From: Annona cherimola
Taxonomy: Eukaryota; Streptophyta; Magnoliopsida; Magnoliales; Annonaceae
Length of the DNA stretch: 64,000 bases
Assembly (NCBI GenBank): GCA_030490835.1
Contig: CM059975.1
Location: 55,667,174 to 55,731,173, forward strand
Reading direction: 5' to 3'
Shown: in pieces, positions 48,101 through 59,336 of the stretch
How positions within the stretch are numbered: the first letter of the stretch is position 1
How the letters are laid out: the number at the start of each line of letters is the position of its first letter
Program-made: the position numbers and the translations under genes
The notes under the pieces: model-generated
Databases searched by the model: none
Told to the model about the DNA's origin: nothing
Seen by the model: only the letters and a program-made list of their open reading frames with translations

Positions 48101-50927
48101 ATAGCGAGGTCGACTTCGTCTGCGACTTGGCTACCCAAGTCGCATGTGGAGTCGACTTGACCCGCGACTTCGCTTGGTCTTCTTCCCATTTCAGCTCTGG
48201 ACGTTCTGCATGTTTGAAGTCGATCTTGGAGTCGACTTGGGGATCGACTTGGCCTTCCTAACTTGATTTTCTTCAAATGTATATTCCTTAAATATTTCAC
48301 AAACTTGTTAGTAGCCAAGACATACTCAAATTGATTTGTTAATCATCAAAATATGGATTTAGCTATATTTCCAACACATTTATCATCTTATCATGTGCAC
48401 TAATTCACATATGTACATCTAACAACGTCTAATTCATATATTTCTTAAAATTTTTCAAATTGCAAACTTGTCCTCTAATTCAGAAATTTTATAAACTTCA
48501 TTTAATACTTATTTAGTGCATTTTTATGAATTTTTAATCCACAATTTTCAAAGTTCCAAAAACAGCAACTTTGAAATCCGATTTCTACACTTTAAACGTC
48601 TCTTTTGATACTCCAACTTAAACAGATTTTTATCTAATTGATTCCACCAATTTATTCCAATTTTCTTACCCTAAATTCAATGTATTTTCACATATTTAAA
48701 ATATATATATAAGTTATTTGCAAAACAGCAACATTTTATACATGTATGGGGTACCCGTTTACACCATTTGAACGTCCACTTCACACTCCCTTCAAAATCC
48801 GAATTTGGACAGTTCATACAAGGTCCCCTTTCACATCCAAAGTGTCCTATATTCAGCGTATTTTACCCTACAATTCACCCACAATTTATTTGAATCATTT
48901 CATATATCATTCTCAACATTTAAACGTGAATTTCGGGCATTAGAAGAAACCCTAACTAACTTATCTTCTACATGTCATAATTCATGCTAAATTTCATATA
49001 CATTCAACATCAAATCATGAATTATCATGTGATTACATCCACAAAATAAAACAGCAACTTAAAACAACATTTCAGCATGTTTAAGCTAGTGTAGAAGCTC
49101 ATACATCACACTAAACATTCTCTACTCACATCTAACTCTTAATTACACTTCTTGCAAATAATTTTCCATTAAATATCCCAATTAAAATCATCATCAATCC
49201 TTATTAAAAGAATCATTATGAAACATATTCATATCTCATAAATTAAGTTAGAAAAACTAAATTAAAATCACTCAACTAAAGTTATATACTTACTTGTATT
49301 AAGTGCCACTTAACTTCCACTTCTCAAGCAAGCTTCCTCCACTTAACTCCTCATTTTCTTTCCTTTTTCTTCTCTTATTTTTGGGTTTGAAAATGATGAG
49401 AGAGGGGCGTGAGCTGCTGCTGGAATGAAGGATCAAAATATAGAAATTTTCTAAGTCCTCTTGATATGCATGGACGTCCCTTGCTTTTTATGCAATTAGC
49501 CGGAAATTTCCAGCTAGTGGACCCCACATGGCACCTCATCTATGCTAATTCCAATGCAATTCTACCCCCTTAGCTGAAATGGCAACTTGTGGGCCATTTA
49601 AATTAATTTTTTCTTAATTAAAAATTCACTAATTATCCATTGCATTAAACCATCTCAAATCTGTCCACCAGATCACGTCCACAATCAACTGCTATTTTCC
49701 AATTTTTTCAACGAATTTTGCAGCTTTTAAATGCAAATTTATATTCCCTATTACCTAGGCTAATTATCTATGCATTTTTCTATTTTTTAAAAATTAAAAA
49801 AAATCACATTTTGGCCACTTGAACGATCACACTTTTTTGCTCCATTTTCTGATGCCTATGCACGTCCTTGTTTTGCAGCACTTATCTTATCACTATTAAT
49901 TTTTTTGTAGCTTTATTTAATTAATAATTTAATTACCTAGTAGTGTAGGGCATTTAGGGTCATTTTAGCTTAATTAAAAAATTATAAATATGCATAGAGC
50001 TGCCAAATCGTCCACATCATCAATGGAATATGTTGCTGTCCATTTTCCTTTTCCCATTCAACGGTCTAGATCAGTACCTGTTAAATTCGATTTTTTCACT
50101 TTAATTTAATGCAAAATTATTCTCATTAATTCATAGTTGACTTTAGGTATTTATTTTATTAAAAAATATTTCATCAAATGCAATTATATGGTTGTTTGCA
50201 CGTTCTTGGCTGCCACCTACTCCATGCTCCTTTTGAACCATTTAATTGTGCATTTAAGTAAGAGATAATTGCAGGAATTTTCTCATTTTTAGAAATTCAT
50301 AAAATACCCTACAAATTATTCCCTCTTGACACCTCAAATTTGTCTTTATTTATTTGATTATTCTATATATTTTTAACATAAATGCTATTCACTTTTTGGT
50401 TTGAAAAGTCAAAATCTCTAATCAAAATTTCATGCAAGCTTAATCCCTTAATCATTTGCATGATCAAATCCTTCCAAAACCTTGATTTCATAATTTTATC
50501 CGTTCATTTCAAATTTCATCTTAATTTTCATCAAAATTTTCATAATTTAATTTTCCCATATGATTAAGCACAAAATTATGTGCTTCCCCCTCAATTTTCA
50601 TCTTAATCCGTCGTACGGTCGTCAAGTTATGAATTTTTTCAATATTTACTCAACTTGGCTCTATAATTAGCCTCCAAATCTCCATTAATCACCTCATCGA
50701 ATTTAATTAAATTTTTCATGACATGTTAATATTTATCCATCCTCGTTATGATATTTCAATCATATTAAACCACATTGTCTTCAATTAGTAAATTTAAACA
50801 ACATTCACACAAATTACCTAACTGTAAAAATCTTAAAAATTGCAAATACTTCAATTATGAATACAGTATTCATACATAAATCATTTAATAGCATTTACAT
50901 GATTTCTACTCGAATTAGGGTTTCACA
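45191..50927 (-). repeat. Element A 5' LTR, split by copia solo LTR I
   Basis: Without I and one TSD copy it is about 3.92 kb, from TGTGGCGCCCCC to GGGTTTCACA on the plus strand. It has the U5 block (45191-45295), the CAGGGAGGCGCCGCCGGCC block (45890), a mini-exon block whose donor is mutated (about 46250), a leader donor (GT 49293-49292) and a weak TATA-like ATAAAAAG (about 49494-49487). It serves as reference for the 3' LTR. Confidence 0.92.
46565..48376 (-). mobile_element. Solo LTR I of the copia family
   Basis: TGTTGGGTCCCG (46565) to TTTCCAACA (48376), 1812 bp, with perfect TSD CATTT (46560-46564 and 48377-48381). AAGTCGAC clusters lie at about 47335-47515 and 47970-48255, TATA at 47245-47252 (minus strand). 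Between the clusters it differs strongly from M and D (47560-47960 is full of CTTGAA/TTTGAA words), so it is a diverged subfamily. The frames over it are artefacts. Confidence 0.95.
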
Positions 50928-50932
50928 ACGGG

Positions 50933-51409
50933 GTTGGGTTCTCCAAAAAATTTAGGAGGCTGTTATGAAATGAATGCATTTATTGCCCTCCTGTCCACTT
51001 CCATTAATTGATTGTCATCCATTGTAGGTGCTGTAGGTGGAACTGGGTTAGCCATAGGAACGGGTCCTTCTTTTTCAACACTTTCTATCTGAGCCTGTTG
51101 GGTCCTTTCCCACAAGCCTTGTATTATATCTGTGGCTTGGGTTGCCTAATCATGCGTAGCCTATTGCATAGCTTCTTTTACTGTTGAAGCTATGCTTTCC
51201 TCAATCAAATGAGGTTGGCTTTGCTCTAGCTCTCTTATTGGTTCAGGGCTTCCATCTACCCTTCTTTGTTGGTTTCTTAGGTTTTGCCCTTGTGATGTAG
51301 GCCTACCTCTTTTTGGCCTGCTAGACTCACCAACTTCATGTTGGCTAGGAACTTCGGTAGCCACTTATTTTTTTTTATTCTTTCTAACCCTGGACCTTGT
51401 ATCAACCAT
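50933..51409 (-). pseudogene. Element B gag, N-terminal part
   Basis: From ATG 51409-51407 it reads MVDTRSRVRK, then a Lys run with an in-frame TAA, then EVPSQHEVGESSRPKRGRP, closely matching the start of gag in A. The Arg/Gln-rich linker continues through the frame 51364-51161, a break, and the FMAS/PPKFFGEPN-like start of the capsid domain at 50950-50990. Element A begins next to it at 50927, so the rest lies at 20727-20627 and 8513-7781. Confidence 0.82.
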
Positions 51410-51879
51410 AGTGTTCTTTCTTTCAGAATATTCAAAAAGACAACTTTTATTCATGGTTAGGGTTAGGTCATGATAGACACAGTTCATCATCATATGGTTA
51501 ATTTTTGCATAACCACATTATTCAATCATAATCATGTCATTTTCCATCATTCATCAATCATTCGCATGCATATTCACATGCATTCATTTCATGCATTCAA
51601 AAATCCTTAGATATAGTTATATCATCATAACTAATCATCTCTTGCTCATTATCAAAGCATCTCATTCATAAAACAAAGTCTTAGCATTTCAACATACCAC
51701 ATCGGACATATATACATGTCATATCACATACATATGTACATATCATAAATCATACCATAATTATACAATCATGTGTGTGTCACATATAAAACCATTATCA
51801 AAGTGTCATCAAACCATAATTATACAAACTTTTTCATAAAAGTTCATGTAATTCAAATCATCTTCTATCGGGACCCCTC
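51410..51879 (-). other. Spacer between extra ORF and gag in B, left part
   Basis: About 470 AT-rich bases with repeated CATATC, CATCAT and TATACA words. No frame or motif stands out. It continues on the other side of J at 53078. Confidence 0.5.
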
Positions 51880-53072
51880 TATTGAAAACATGTGTTGAAA
51901 TCAATGACAAAATAAGCCAAGTCTATGTTTTGATGATTAACAAATCAATTTGAGTAAGTTTTGATTACTAACATGTTTGTGAGATGATTAAAGGATATAA
52001 AAATGAAAAAAATGAAGCATGACAGGATTTAAGATTCTGAGACATGAAGTTAAAGGATTTTATGCAAAGTGAATAAACTGAATTTCAAATTATATAAATC
52101 AAGGGAAGAACATTTAATTTGAAGAAATTCAAGTGACCAAAGCCATCTCCAAGAATTTCAAATTCAACTAGCAAGCTAAGGAAGTGAAGTCGCACCCGAA
52201 GTCGACTTCACCTGCGACTTGGGTCAAGTCCAGGACCAAGTCAACCTAGAATGGAACTTGAAGTACTCGCTGAAGGGTGAAGTTGCACCGAAGTCGACTC
52301 CACTTGCGACTTGGGCGAAGTCGCAGCCGAGGTCGACTCTACCTGCGACTTGGGTCGCAACGGTCGGAAATTTTTCGAATGTTGGCGCATTAAATGTGTG
52401 CCACCTACTTTCAAACGTTAGAATTCCTTCATCATGTATATAAGGAATTCAAGATGAACGTGGAGAGTAGCTGAAACCTCATTGATTGAGCATAACTCCA
52501 ATTCCTAAGAGCTTTAAGTGATCAAGTCAATATCTAGAAGAAGAACTTTGCTTTCAAACTGGCAAGAGCTACTTCCTGAATCATTAAGTCTGCTTCACAA
52601 GTTCTTCTCCGCGCCAAATCTGCCTCTACACATCAGTAACGTGTAGAAACCTTCTTTAATTCCTTCTTATTGTATTGAACTTGATTTAGTGTTGGTGACT
52701 AAGATCAAGTGTAAGCAAAGTAGTGTGTGATTGGAGTAGAACTTGTCACCTACTTGTGTTGTGTGTTATTTATGCCCCCTAGAGCTGGAATCTAGAAGAG
52801 AGCAGAGGCTCTAGTTGTATTTATAAAATACATAGTGGAACCCAAGTCACAAGGGGTGTGAGCTTGGAAGAGTGGAGTAGGGAAGGTTGCCCAAACCACT
52901 ATAAATCTTGTCCATTGATTTATTTATGCTCTTATTATCTCATTGCTTTCCTTTTGTTTCATTGAAGGGGACAGAATTAATTCGGGGTAAAATTTCTGTT
53001 TAAAGTGAAAATTTTTAAATACCCAATTCACCCCTCCCCTTTTGGGTAATCGCCAAAAACTCAGGACCAACA
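51880..53072 (+). mobile_element. Solo LTR J, short copia-family LTR
   Basis: The left end TATTGAAAACATGTG aligns with TGTTGGAAATATGTG of M, so its TG has become TA; the right end is CAGGACCAACA. A perfect TSD CCCTC (51875-51879 and 53073-53077) supports these ends. At 1193 bp it lacks the whole first AAGTCGAC cluster and keeps a reduced second one (about 52187-52360), TATATAAG (52437) and one copy of the R/U5 repeat. Confidence 0.9.
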
Positions 53073-53132
53073 CCCTCCTTATGTAACGCCTATGACTTGG
53101 CGGAACCTGAGTGGGTTCATCGGTAACTATCA

Positions 53133-53857
53133 CTACCATGCTGGGACATCATACTCCCCACTGTCAGAACTATCACTATCATTATCCTGCCCATCAACTT
53201 CCTCCTCATCATTCTCACCCTCCTCCTCCTGTATCTCAGGAGCAAGGTACTCCATCGGGTCATCATCGTCATTATCACTAGCATTATTGTTTTCATTACC
53301 TACCTTAAGGCGGATAGATTCCCCATCTTGCCCTGCTATGTGAATAATAACTTCATTAAGACCTGGAGCGGTGGGTGTTTCTAAAATTCCCTGGGCTCGA
53401 CATTCCTCTATCGCAAGCGCTACCTCTTTTTCCCTCTGATTGATCCTCTCCCAACTCACCTCGTGCCTGAGCGCACTAGTCCGAATTCAAACCTTTACCA
53501 TGGACCATCATCAGGGGGTATGGGTGCTGGAATCTGATCCCAAAATTTCTGAAGATCCTGAGGGTACATCAAATTTGATGGAACAGGTAGGTCTATTTTG
53601 TAAGACGTTGTACTATTCTCAATCTTAGGAATACGACTCGTAGACCCTTTTACATTTGCCTTCTGAGGATAAGGATTAACAACATAATCTCCTTGAATCT
53701 GAGTCGAAGGTAGCCTAGGAGGAAAACCAGGAGGTACTGATGGGAAACACATAGAATTCCACCATCTATTGACATTTTCATCTATCATTCTTTTCCGCGC
53801 TTCTTCCTCCTTCCTAAGCTCTTCTTCACTCATAACCTTTTTCCCTCGGTCAGCCAT
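53133..53857 (-). pseudogene. Extra ORF between PBS and gag in element B
   Basis: This is the counterpart of the frame at 45000-44314 in A. From ATG 53857 it reads MADRGKKVMSEEELRKEEEA, then VNRWW, PPGFPPR, a Ser/Lys middle, FWDQIP and GPW up to a TAA (53497-53495). After a frameshift it resumes as SWERINQREKEVALAIEECR, a VIIHI strand, and a strongly acidic tail (Asp/Glu/Asn/Ser, over 50 residues) ending VPAW. The breaks differ from those in A, so the common ancestor was intact. The middle is more diverged than the two ends. It is not similar to gag, protease or any pol domain. Function unknown. Confidence 0.75.
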
Positions 53858-54146
53858 CTACAGTTCAAACATAGCAAGTTAGTTATAATCAAACACCATA
53901 ATCCAATCGTCAAAGACAAATTATTATATAATGATTTGTCAAATCACATACTTATCATTTTGTCACACAGACATATGATCTAATTTCATAAACATGGCTA
54001 TCATATCACATAGATATAGCTTATCATCCATTTATAGAGATTTCATCGCATCTCATAGCTATCATCTAAATCACATATCTTATCTCCTAAGCTCATAGAA
54101 AATTTATAGCTCAGAAAATTTTTCTCGCCATTTACCAATCCACGTA

Positions 54147-54160
54147 CTGATACCAACCTC
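54147..54160 (-). promoter_or_regulatory. Element B primer binding site, mutated
   Basis: The minus strand reads TGGTATCAGT (54155-54146), five bases after the LTR end. The expected TGGTATCAGAGC is lost after nine bases. The extra ORF starts about 290 bases further on. Confidence 0.8.
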
Positions 54161-56575
54161 TGTGGCGCCCCAGCCCGAGCGTCACAATCTTTCTCTAAGA
54201 TCAATCGATTGGTAAGCGTGATCAGGATTGTTACCCTGTCACTCAGCGAGTCCTTTGGATTTTATCCCATTTTATCTTAACTCCTTAGGAGTTTATATCA
54301 TTTTATATATTCCCTTTGAAATATACACACATAATCTCATAACCTTCCATACTTAACCATTTCATAATGAAACATCCTCAATAATCGACCATAAATTTTT
54401 TTTGCTATTTATAGTTATAAACATCATATAGTCATAAGCATGACAAAATCCTTATACAACATTCAAACATCAATAAATATCATCAATATACAACCATACA
54501 AACTCATAGAGTTCTATCACGAGAACTTGGAGAAATTCAATTTTTCCTTGAATCTCCATCCGTGCTCCTTGCATGGTTCTCTCCTTCACCTTTCTTTAGG
54601 ATTTGGAAAACAAAACTGTGAGTCGAAACTCAATAAGCAAGCTATAGGTTTTCAGGCAATTCATTTTTAAGGCAATTCATATAAATGCATTTCCCTCCAT
54701 TCAATTCAAGACACTTACCAAGTGATCAGATACCAATGGAGTAGAAACCTTTTCACAAATCATTCATGGAAAGTTGCTTTATACCCACTCGAGGGTATAT
54801 CTTTAAACATGCTTCTCATACCCATCCAGGGTATGTCATAAACAATGTGATGCATTATTTAAAATCATGACATTCCTTTGGATAGAAGCTAGCTAGGCAA
54901 CCATCCTCTTTCATCCTCTCTCCCATTCCAGGGAGGCGCCGCCGGGCCTCAACCACTTTAGCGACTTGGCCGCACCAAAGGGGGACATTCGGTCCTCTTA
55001 CACCTTTGAGGTGGACATCATGCTTTTGTGCACATGATTCTTTCATAAACATGATTTGACATGCTAGCATGATTTTTCATTCATAAATCATGAATTCATC
55101 ATTTATCACAAGTACTTGAAAAGCAGTAAGCAATTCATTTATTTCAATAGAAATAACATTTCAACACTCATTTAGACAAGGAATGGCCATCCTTAAACAA
55201 TTTATAAAGAATCGAAATCATTTGTTTGCTAACTCATATAAACAGTTAGAGCATCATTGATAAGCATTTTATCACATTTGATAAAACAAAGCATTTTGGA
55301 AAACTGCATGCTTGCCTTTCTTTCTTAGCTTTCCTCCGCGTTAACTTCTTTTCCCTTGCCTATACATAAACATAGCATTACTTTTATAACAAGCCATTTG
55401 CTTGCATTCACTTAGTTTTCCAATCTCATAATTCATATCATTCATAATCAACTTGGATTTTCACGTCGATCATACATACAAGACAGGCACTTATGCAATC
55501 ATAGCATTCATTCCCTACTTTCCATAATGTGTTTTAATCTCATATTTAGGGTAAACACATAGCATACATTCATATCTTAACATATGGGGATTTATATCTC
55601 CCATTAACCATTTTTCATGCATTTTTCATTTTTCCTTCAGTGCTTATTCTAAGCATATAAATGACGTTTTAAGCTTCATAAATAAATCTCAAACATTGAG
55701 ATAATTACTCCTTAATCATACAACAACTTCATCATGCATGTTATCACATTTTCATGCATATTTTGCATTTTAGAAAATTCACATAAGTCACATATCAACC
55801 ATACACACATATGTTTCACATATATTCAACATACAACACATATTATGTGTTTCTTAAATTTTCTTAACACAACAACTTCTACTCCTTTTTATCATCATTA
55901 AACACCTTAATTAACATATAATTTAGGGTTTAATTTCAGATTTTTAATCCCTTTATCACTGATTTCCAAAACAGCCATGTTAAGACACGTTTCATCATTT
56001 CAACGCCCCATTCATGACTTAAATCATAACAGATTTTTAAGTCATAATTTCCAGCAACTAATCATGCTTTTCTTAACCCAAATTTATGGTAGTATCACAT
56101 ATTTAAAATCCAAAATTTGTTGGTTTCCATAACATCAATATATTCATGCATATAGGGTATCCTTTTGACCCGTTTTGACGTGTCCAAACTTATGACCATA
56201 AAATCAGATTTAGGGCTAATCGTTTTAAACCCTTTTGGACACTCAAAGTACCTTAAAAATAGGGTATTTTACCATCCATAACATTCATAAATCATTTCAT
56301 TACAATCAGCGACTAAAATCATATGAAAATCATCCATTTTGGCCCCCTTTTGGACGTCCCTCAAGCGTACCCTAAAAAATCAGATTTTGGGCAAATTAAT
56401 CCAGCCCACTTTAGCCATCCAAAGAGTCCTTAATTTAGGGTACTTTACCCTAAAATTCATCCATAAGCACTTCCTTTTATCATTTTTAACCCAAAAATGG
56501 AGAAATTGGATCATTTCTTGAAACTTAGGGTTTCATATTTGCTTAAATCATCAACCAATGCTTAAATGATCATAT
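54161..56575 (-). repeat. Element B 5' LTR, U5-proximal part
   Basis: It starts TGTGGCGCCCCAGCC and shows the U5 block, ACTCAATAAGCAAGC (54629), CCCTCCATTC (54692), GGGAGGCGCCGCCGGG (54932), GGAATGGCCATCC (55181) and a mini-exon block. The match to A ends near 56540-56575, where Athila element K cuts it; A shows that at least another 2 kb should follow outside the window. GGGTTTCATA at 56528 only resembles an LTR end. Confidence 0.85.
55314..55361 (-). other. Mini-exon-like block in element B LTR, GC donor
   Basis: TATAG, then a 44-nt block (55359-55316), then GCAAGC instead of GTAAGC. AG|GC is a rare but functional donor type in plants, or this may simply be decay. Confidence 0.45.
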
Positions 56576-57758
56576 TGATAACTCGTAAAAATACGAGTTA
56601 TCATGGCCCATTTCAGATGTTATTTGTGCGTTAGTCCAAGAGATTAGGCTTAGTCTACATTCATTTAGCTTAATTTTCACTCGCTTTGCATTTTAGGAGC
56701 ATTATTTAGTTTTTGTGCATTTTCAGCAGTAATTAAGCATTTTTAGTCCATTTACTTAGTTTTTCCATCTTTTGCAGGAAGGACGGGACATATGAAGGCA
56801 TGTGGGCGAGTGGAATGCAGATCGAGACCAAGTCAAGAGGTAGGTGGATGGCGCCTAGGCGCCAACCATTGGCGCCCAAGCAGCACCCTACGTGCCCTCG
56901 CCTTGACTTCAGCATAATTCAGCAAACACATGGCTTCCAGTGCGTTGGCGCCACCCTAACAACATGCAGATCAGCCTAGCAGGGTTTTTGAAGTCACAAG
57001 TCACAACTACTTCTAGGGAGTTGGCACCTAGGCGCCAAGGCATGAATTCCTAGGGTTTGCAGAAAAATTCCAAGTTGCCCAGCACGTAGAGAGTTGGCGC
57101 CTAGGCACCAATATGCATCCGTATGCTCAATTTTCAGTGCGTAGGCTATGCAATTGGACTCTATAAATAGATCTTAGGGGTTCGCGCACGAGGAGAAGGA
57201 GAGAGAGCCTAAAAAAGAACTACAGAGCAAGAGAAAGAGGAAATCGCGATCAAAGCACAGACTGAAGAGGGAATTCAACTCCGTTGGTGGAAGCCGCTGG
57301 AAAACCAGTTTTCTCTTATTCTTTCTATTTTTCTTTCTCTACTTTCATGGATGCTTTTAATATGGATGTAATAGATGTTGTGATCATGTCTATGAACTAA
57401 ACCTCCATTAATGCACTTGGGCTAGTAAATCCATATACAATACAATTAAAAAGAACCAATGCGATATAGTTTAGACTCAAGGATTCCGAGCTATCTATCT
57501 GCCATCCCTGATTATTAAACTCGTTTTTAGTATCCCCGCAGTTCTATGAACTCTACTCTGATTTCTTATTGCAGTGTTAGCTTTAGTTAAATTCATAAAT
57601 TCAAAATTTTCTACCCACTGAAAGCAACTAAACTAATTAATAATTTTGGTTAATAATTCTTCGTGGGAACGATACTCTACTCACTCTTTATTACTTGACA
57701 CAACACGTATACTTGCGTAAATAGCGAGCATTTTAATTGACATATACGCAGCTCGTCA
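56576..57758 (+). repeat. Element K 5' LTR
   Basis: The LTR of 1183 bp starts with a perfect 12-bp inverted repeat, TGATAACTCGTA, four A, TACGAGTTATCA (56576-56603), and ends CAGCTCGTCA. The last 110 bases include the TCGTGGGAACGATACTCTAC block conserved among Athila/Tat LTRs and partly shared with F. Confidence 0.88.
56848..57169 (+). promoter_or_regulatory. U3 palindrome repeats and TATA box of element K
   Basis: TTGGCGCCTAGGCGCCAA-type words occur at 56848-56865, 57021-57038 and 57094-57111, with half copies at 56868-56877 and 56944-56952. Full copies are near-perfect palindromes. TATAAATA follows at 57162-57169. They look like repeated protein-binding sites in U3, by inference. Confidence 0.65.
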
Positions 57759-57764
57759 AGTTTT

Positions 57765-57782
57765 TGGTGCCGCTGCCGGGGA
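57765..57782 (+). promoter_or_regulatory. Element K primer binding site (tRNA-Asp type)
   Basis: TGGTGCCGCTGCCGGGGA, six bases after the LTR, differs little from the plant tRNA-Asp primer sites of Athila elements (TGGCGCCGTTGCCGGGGA). Confidence 0.88.
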
Positions 57783-57920
57783 ATTTTTTAGCTAATTATT
57801 TTTAGTTTTATTGCTTTCTTGTATAATTTTGTAGAATAGTTTATTTTCATAATTTATTTTAACTTAGAATTTTTTTGCTAGTTCAATTTAATTGGTTTTT
57901 GCAAATTTATCTCATATTGC

Positions 57921-59336
57921 ATGTGCCGAGGCAAAGCCGGAAAGGAGATTGTTATTCATTTTGATCCGGAACCCGAACGAACTTATTTGAGAAGGTGTCG
58001 TAAGAGCAGGGAAGCTAAGAACCAACAACATAATATGAAGCGCATCGAGGACCAGGACGAGAATGTTCATGCAAACCAACAGGGAAACCAAAGGAGGGAG
58101 GTTCCAATTCATCCACCTCAAGATGATTTGGACCAACCCATTTGGGATCTCATTGCGCTGGGCCAGAACGCAGTTCAGACTAGCATCCCACCTCCTCCTA
58201 TCGACACCAACAATTTCGAAATCAAGCCCGTGATTTTCCAGATGCTCCAGTCCATTGGGCAGTTCGGAGGGCTCGCATTTGAAGACTCACACCGCCATCT
58301 GCGAAATTTCTTGCAGATTATGAACACGTTCAAGTAGAACGGAGTTTTCGACGAGGCAATGCGGCTTCGGACTTTTCCATTTTCTCTGCGGGATAGAGCT
58401 TCGAAGTGGCTAGACTCTTTGCCCCCAAACTCTGTCAACACATGGAACGACTTGGCTCAAAAATTTCTGGAGAAATATTTCCCACCTGCCAAGTTAGCCA
58501 AGCTGAGGATGGACATAGTCTCGTTCAAGCAACACAGAGAGGAGACCTTATCAGAGGCATGGGATCGCTTCAAAGACCTTCTCTGAAAATGCCCGCACAA
58601 TGGAATTCAGTTGTGGGTTCAGATATAAATTTTTTATAACGGTCTCTAGGATTCTACCCGTCACATGGTGGATTCTTCGTCAAACGGTTCTCTGCTGAGG
58701 AAAAGCTATCAAGAATCGTATGCCCAGGCCCAATACTTACCAACTGCCATCGGATAGGAGCCGAAGTGGGGTCTACTCCAACTGGACGCAGTTTCATCAA
58801 TTAAGGCCCATATCGACAATTTATCTCGATAGATTCAGAACTTGTCCAGGCCAGCCAACGTCAGTGAGCTAGGGGCGTCTACACCACAGCAGTCGACAGC
58901 AGCAGATATTTGCACGTGGTGTGGCGAATTCGGCCATCCCAGTGATGAATGTGCCTCCAATCCGGATTCCATTAATTACGTGAGAAATTTTCAGAGAAAT
59001 CCAGCAAATTAGTATGAAAACAGCTACAACCCAGGCTGGAGAAATCATCCTAACTTTTCATGAAACAATCAGACGAGGCCGAATCAGCCACCCAGATTCT
59101 CGTAGCAGCCCCCGTAGCAACAGCCAGCAAGACCAATGCAATTCAACCAACCGCCATGAGAAGAGAAGAAATCTGATATGGAAAACCTCTTTATGCAATT
59201 TATGCAATCCCAGATCACGACAAACAGAAACTTGGAAGCACAGATAGGTCAACTGACCTCAGCTTTGAATAACCAGCCTCATGGTTCGTTGCCAAGCAAC
59301 ACCAAGCAAAACCTGAAAGGAAAGGGCAAGGAATAG
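57921..59336 (+). pseudogene. Element K gag
   Basis: From MCRGKAGKE (57921) the frame goes through a basic Arg/Gln region to the capsid domain: FEIKPVIFQMLQSIGQFGGL, a TAG at 58336, MRLRTFPFSLRDRASKWLDS, LAQKFLEKYFPPAKLAKLR and EAWDRFKDLL, then a TGA (about 58584). Further on a zinc knuckle CTWCGEFGHPSDEC (about 58915-58957) and a Gln/Asn/Pro-rich tail follow, with about ten stops, mostly TAG in place of likely Gln codons. It clearly cannot be translated as one protein. Confidence 0.85.

Larger units (their letters stand above)
20728..50927 (-). mobile_element. Element A: complete Tekay/Del-like gypsy element with four nested insertions
   Basis: The two outer ends are TATGGAGCCCCC (20728; TGTGGCG in the other LTR) and GGGTTTCACA (50927), with perfect TSD ACGGG (20723-20727 and 50928-50932) inside the gag of B. 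Minus-strand order: 5' LTR, PBS, extra ORF, gag, protease, RT, RNase H, integrase, chromodomain-like tail, PPT, 3' LTR. After removing F, G, H and I it is about 17.7 kb. Long LTRs, the tRNA-Met PBS and the integrase tail indicate the Tekay/Del chromovirus lineage. All coding parts are damaged. Confidence 0.93.
7284..56575 (-). mobile_element. Element B: truncated Tekay-type gypsy element, host of D, A, J and K
   Basis: Read on the minus strand, the non-inserted parts join into one element: 5' LTR (56575-54161), PBS, extra ORF (53857-53133), gag start (51409), gag middle (20727-20627), gag end and zinc knuckles (8513-7781), protease (7780-7284). Each break is an element with its own TSD: CCCTC for J, ACGGG for A, CTTTT for D. 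Gag stays collinear with the gag of A across all of them. RT, RNase H, integrase and the 3' LTR are absent because B stops against LTR C. The outer end of its 5' LTR is split by K and lies beyond the window. Confidence 0.85.

Noticed and set aside
51893..53072. Alternative start of solo LTR J at TGTTGAAATC (51893)
   Set aside because: Flanks there do not form a TSD, while starting at 51880 gives a perfect CCCTC duplication and a better alignment with M.
56528..56537. GGGTTTCATA as the outer end of the LTR of B
   Set aside because: Alignment with A shows that this point is inside the LTR and that about 2 kb is missing; the change marks the insertion of K shortly after.
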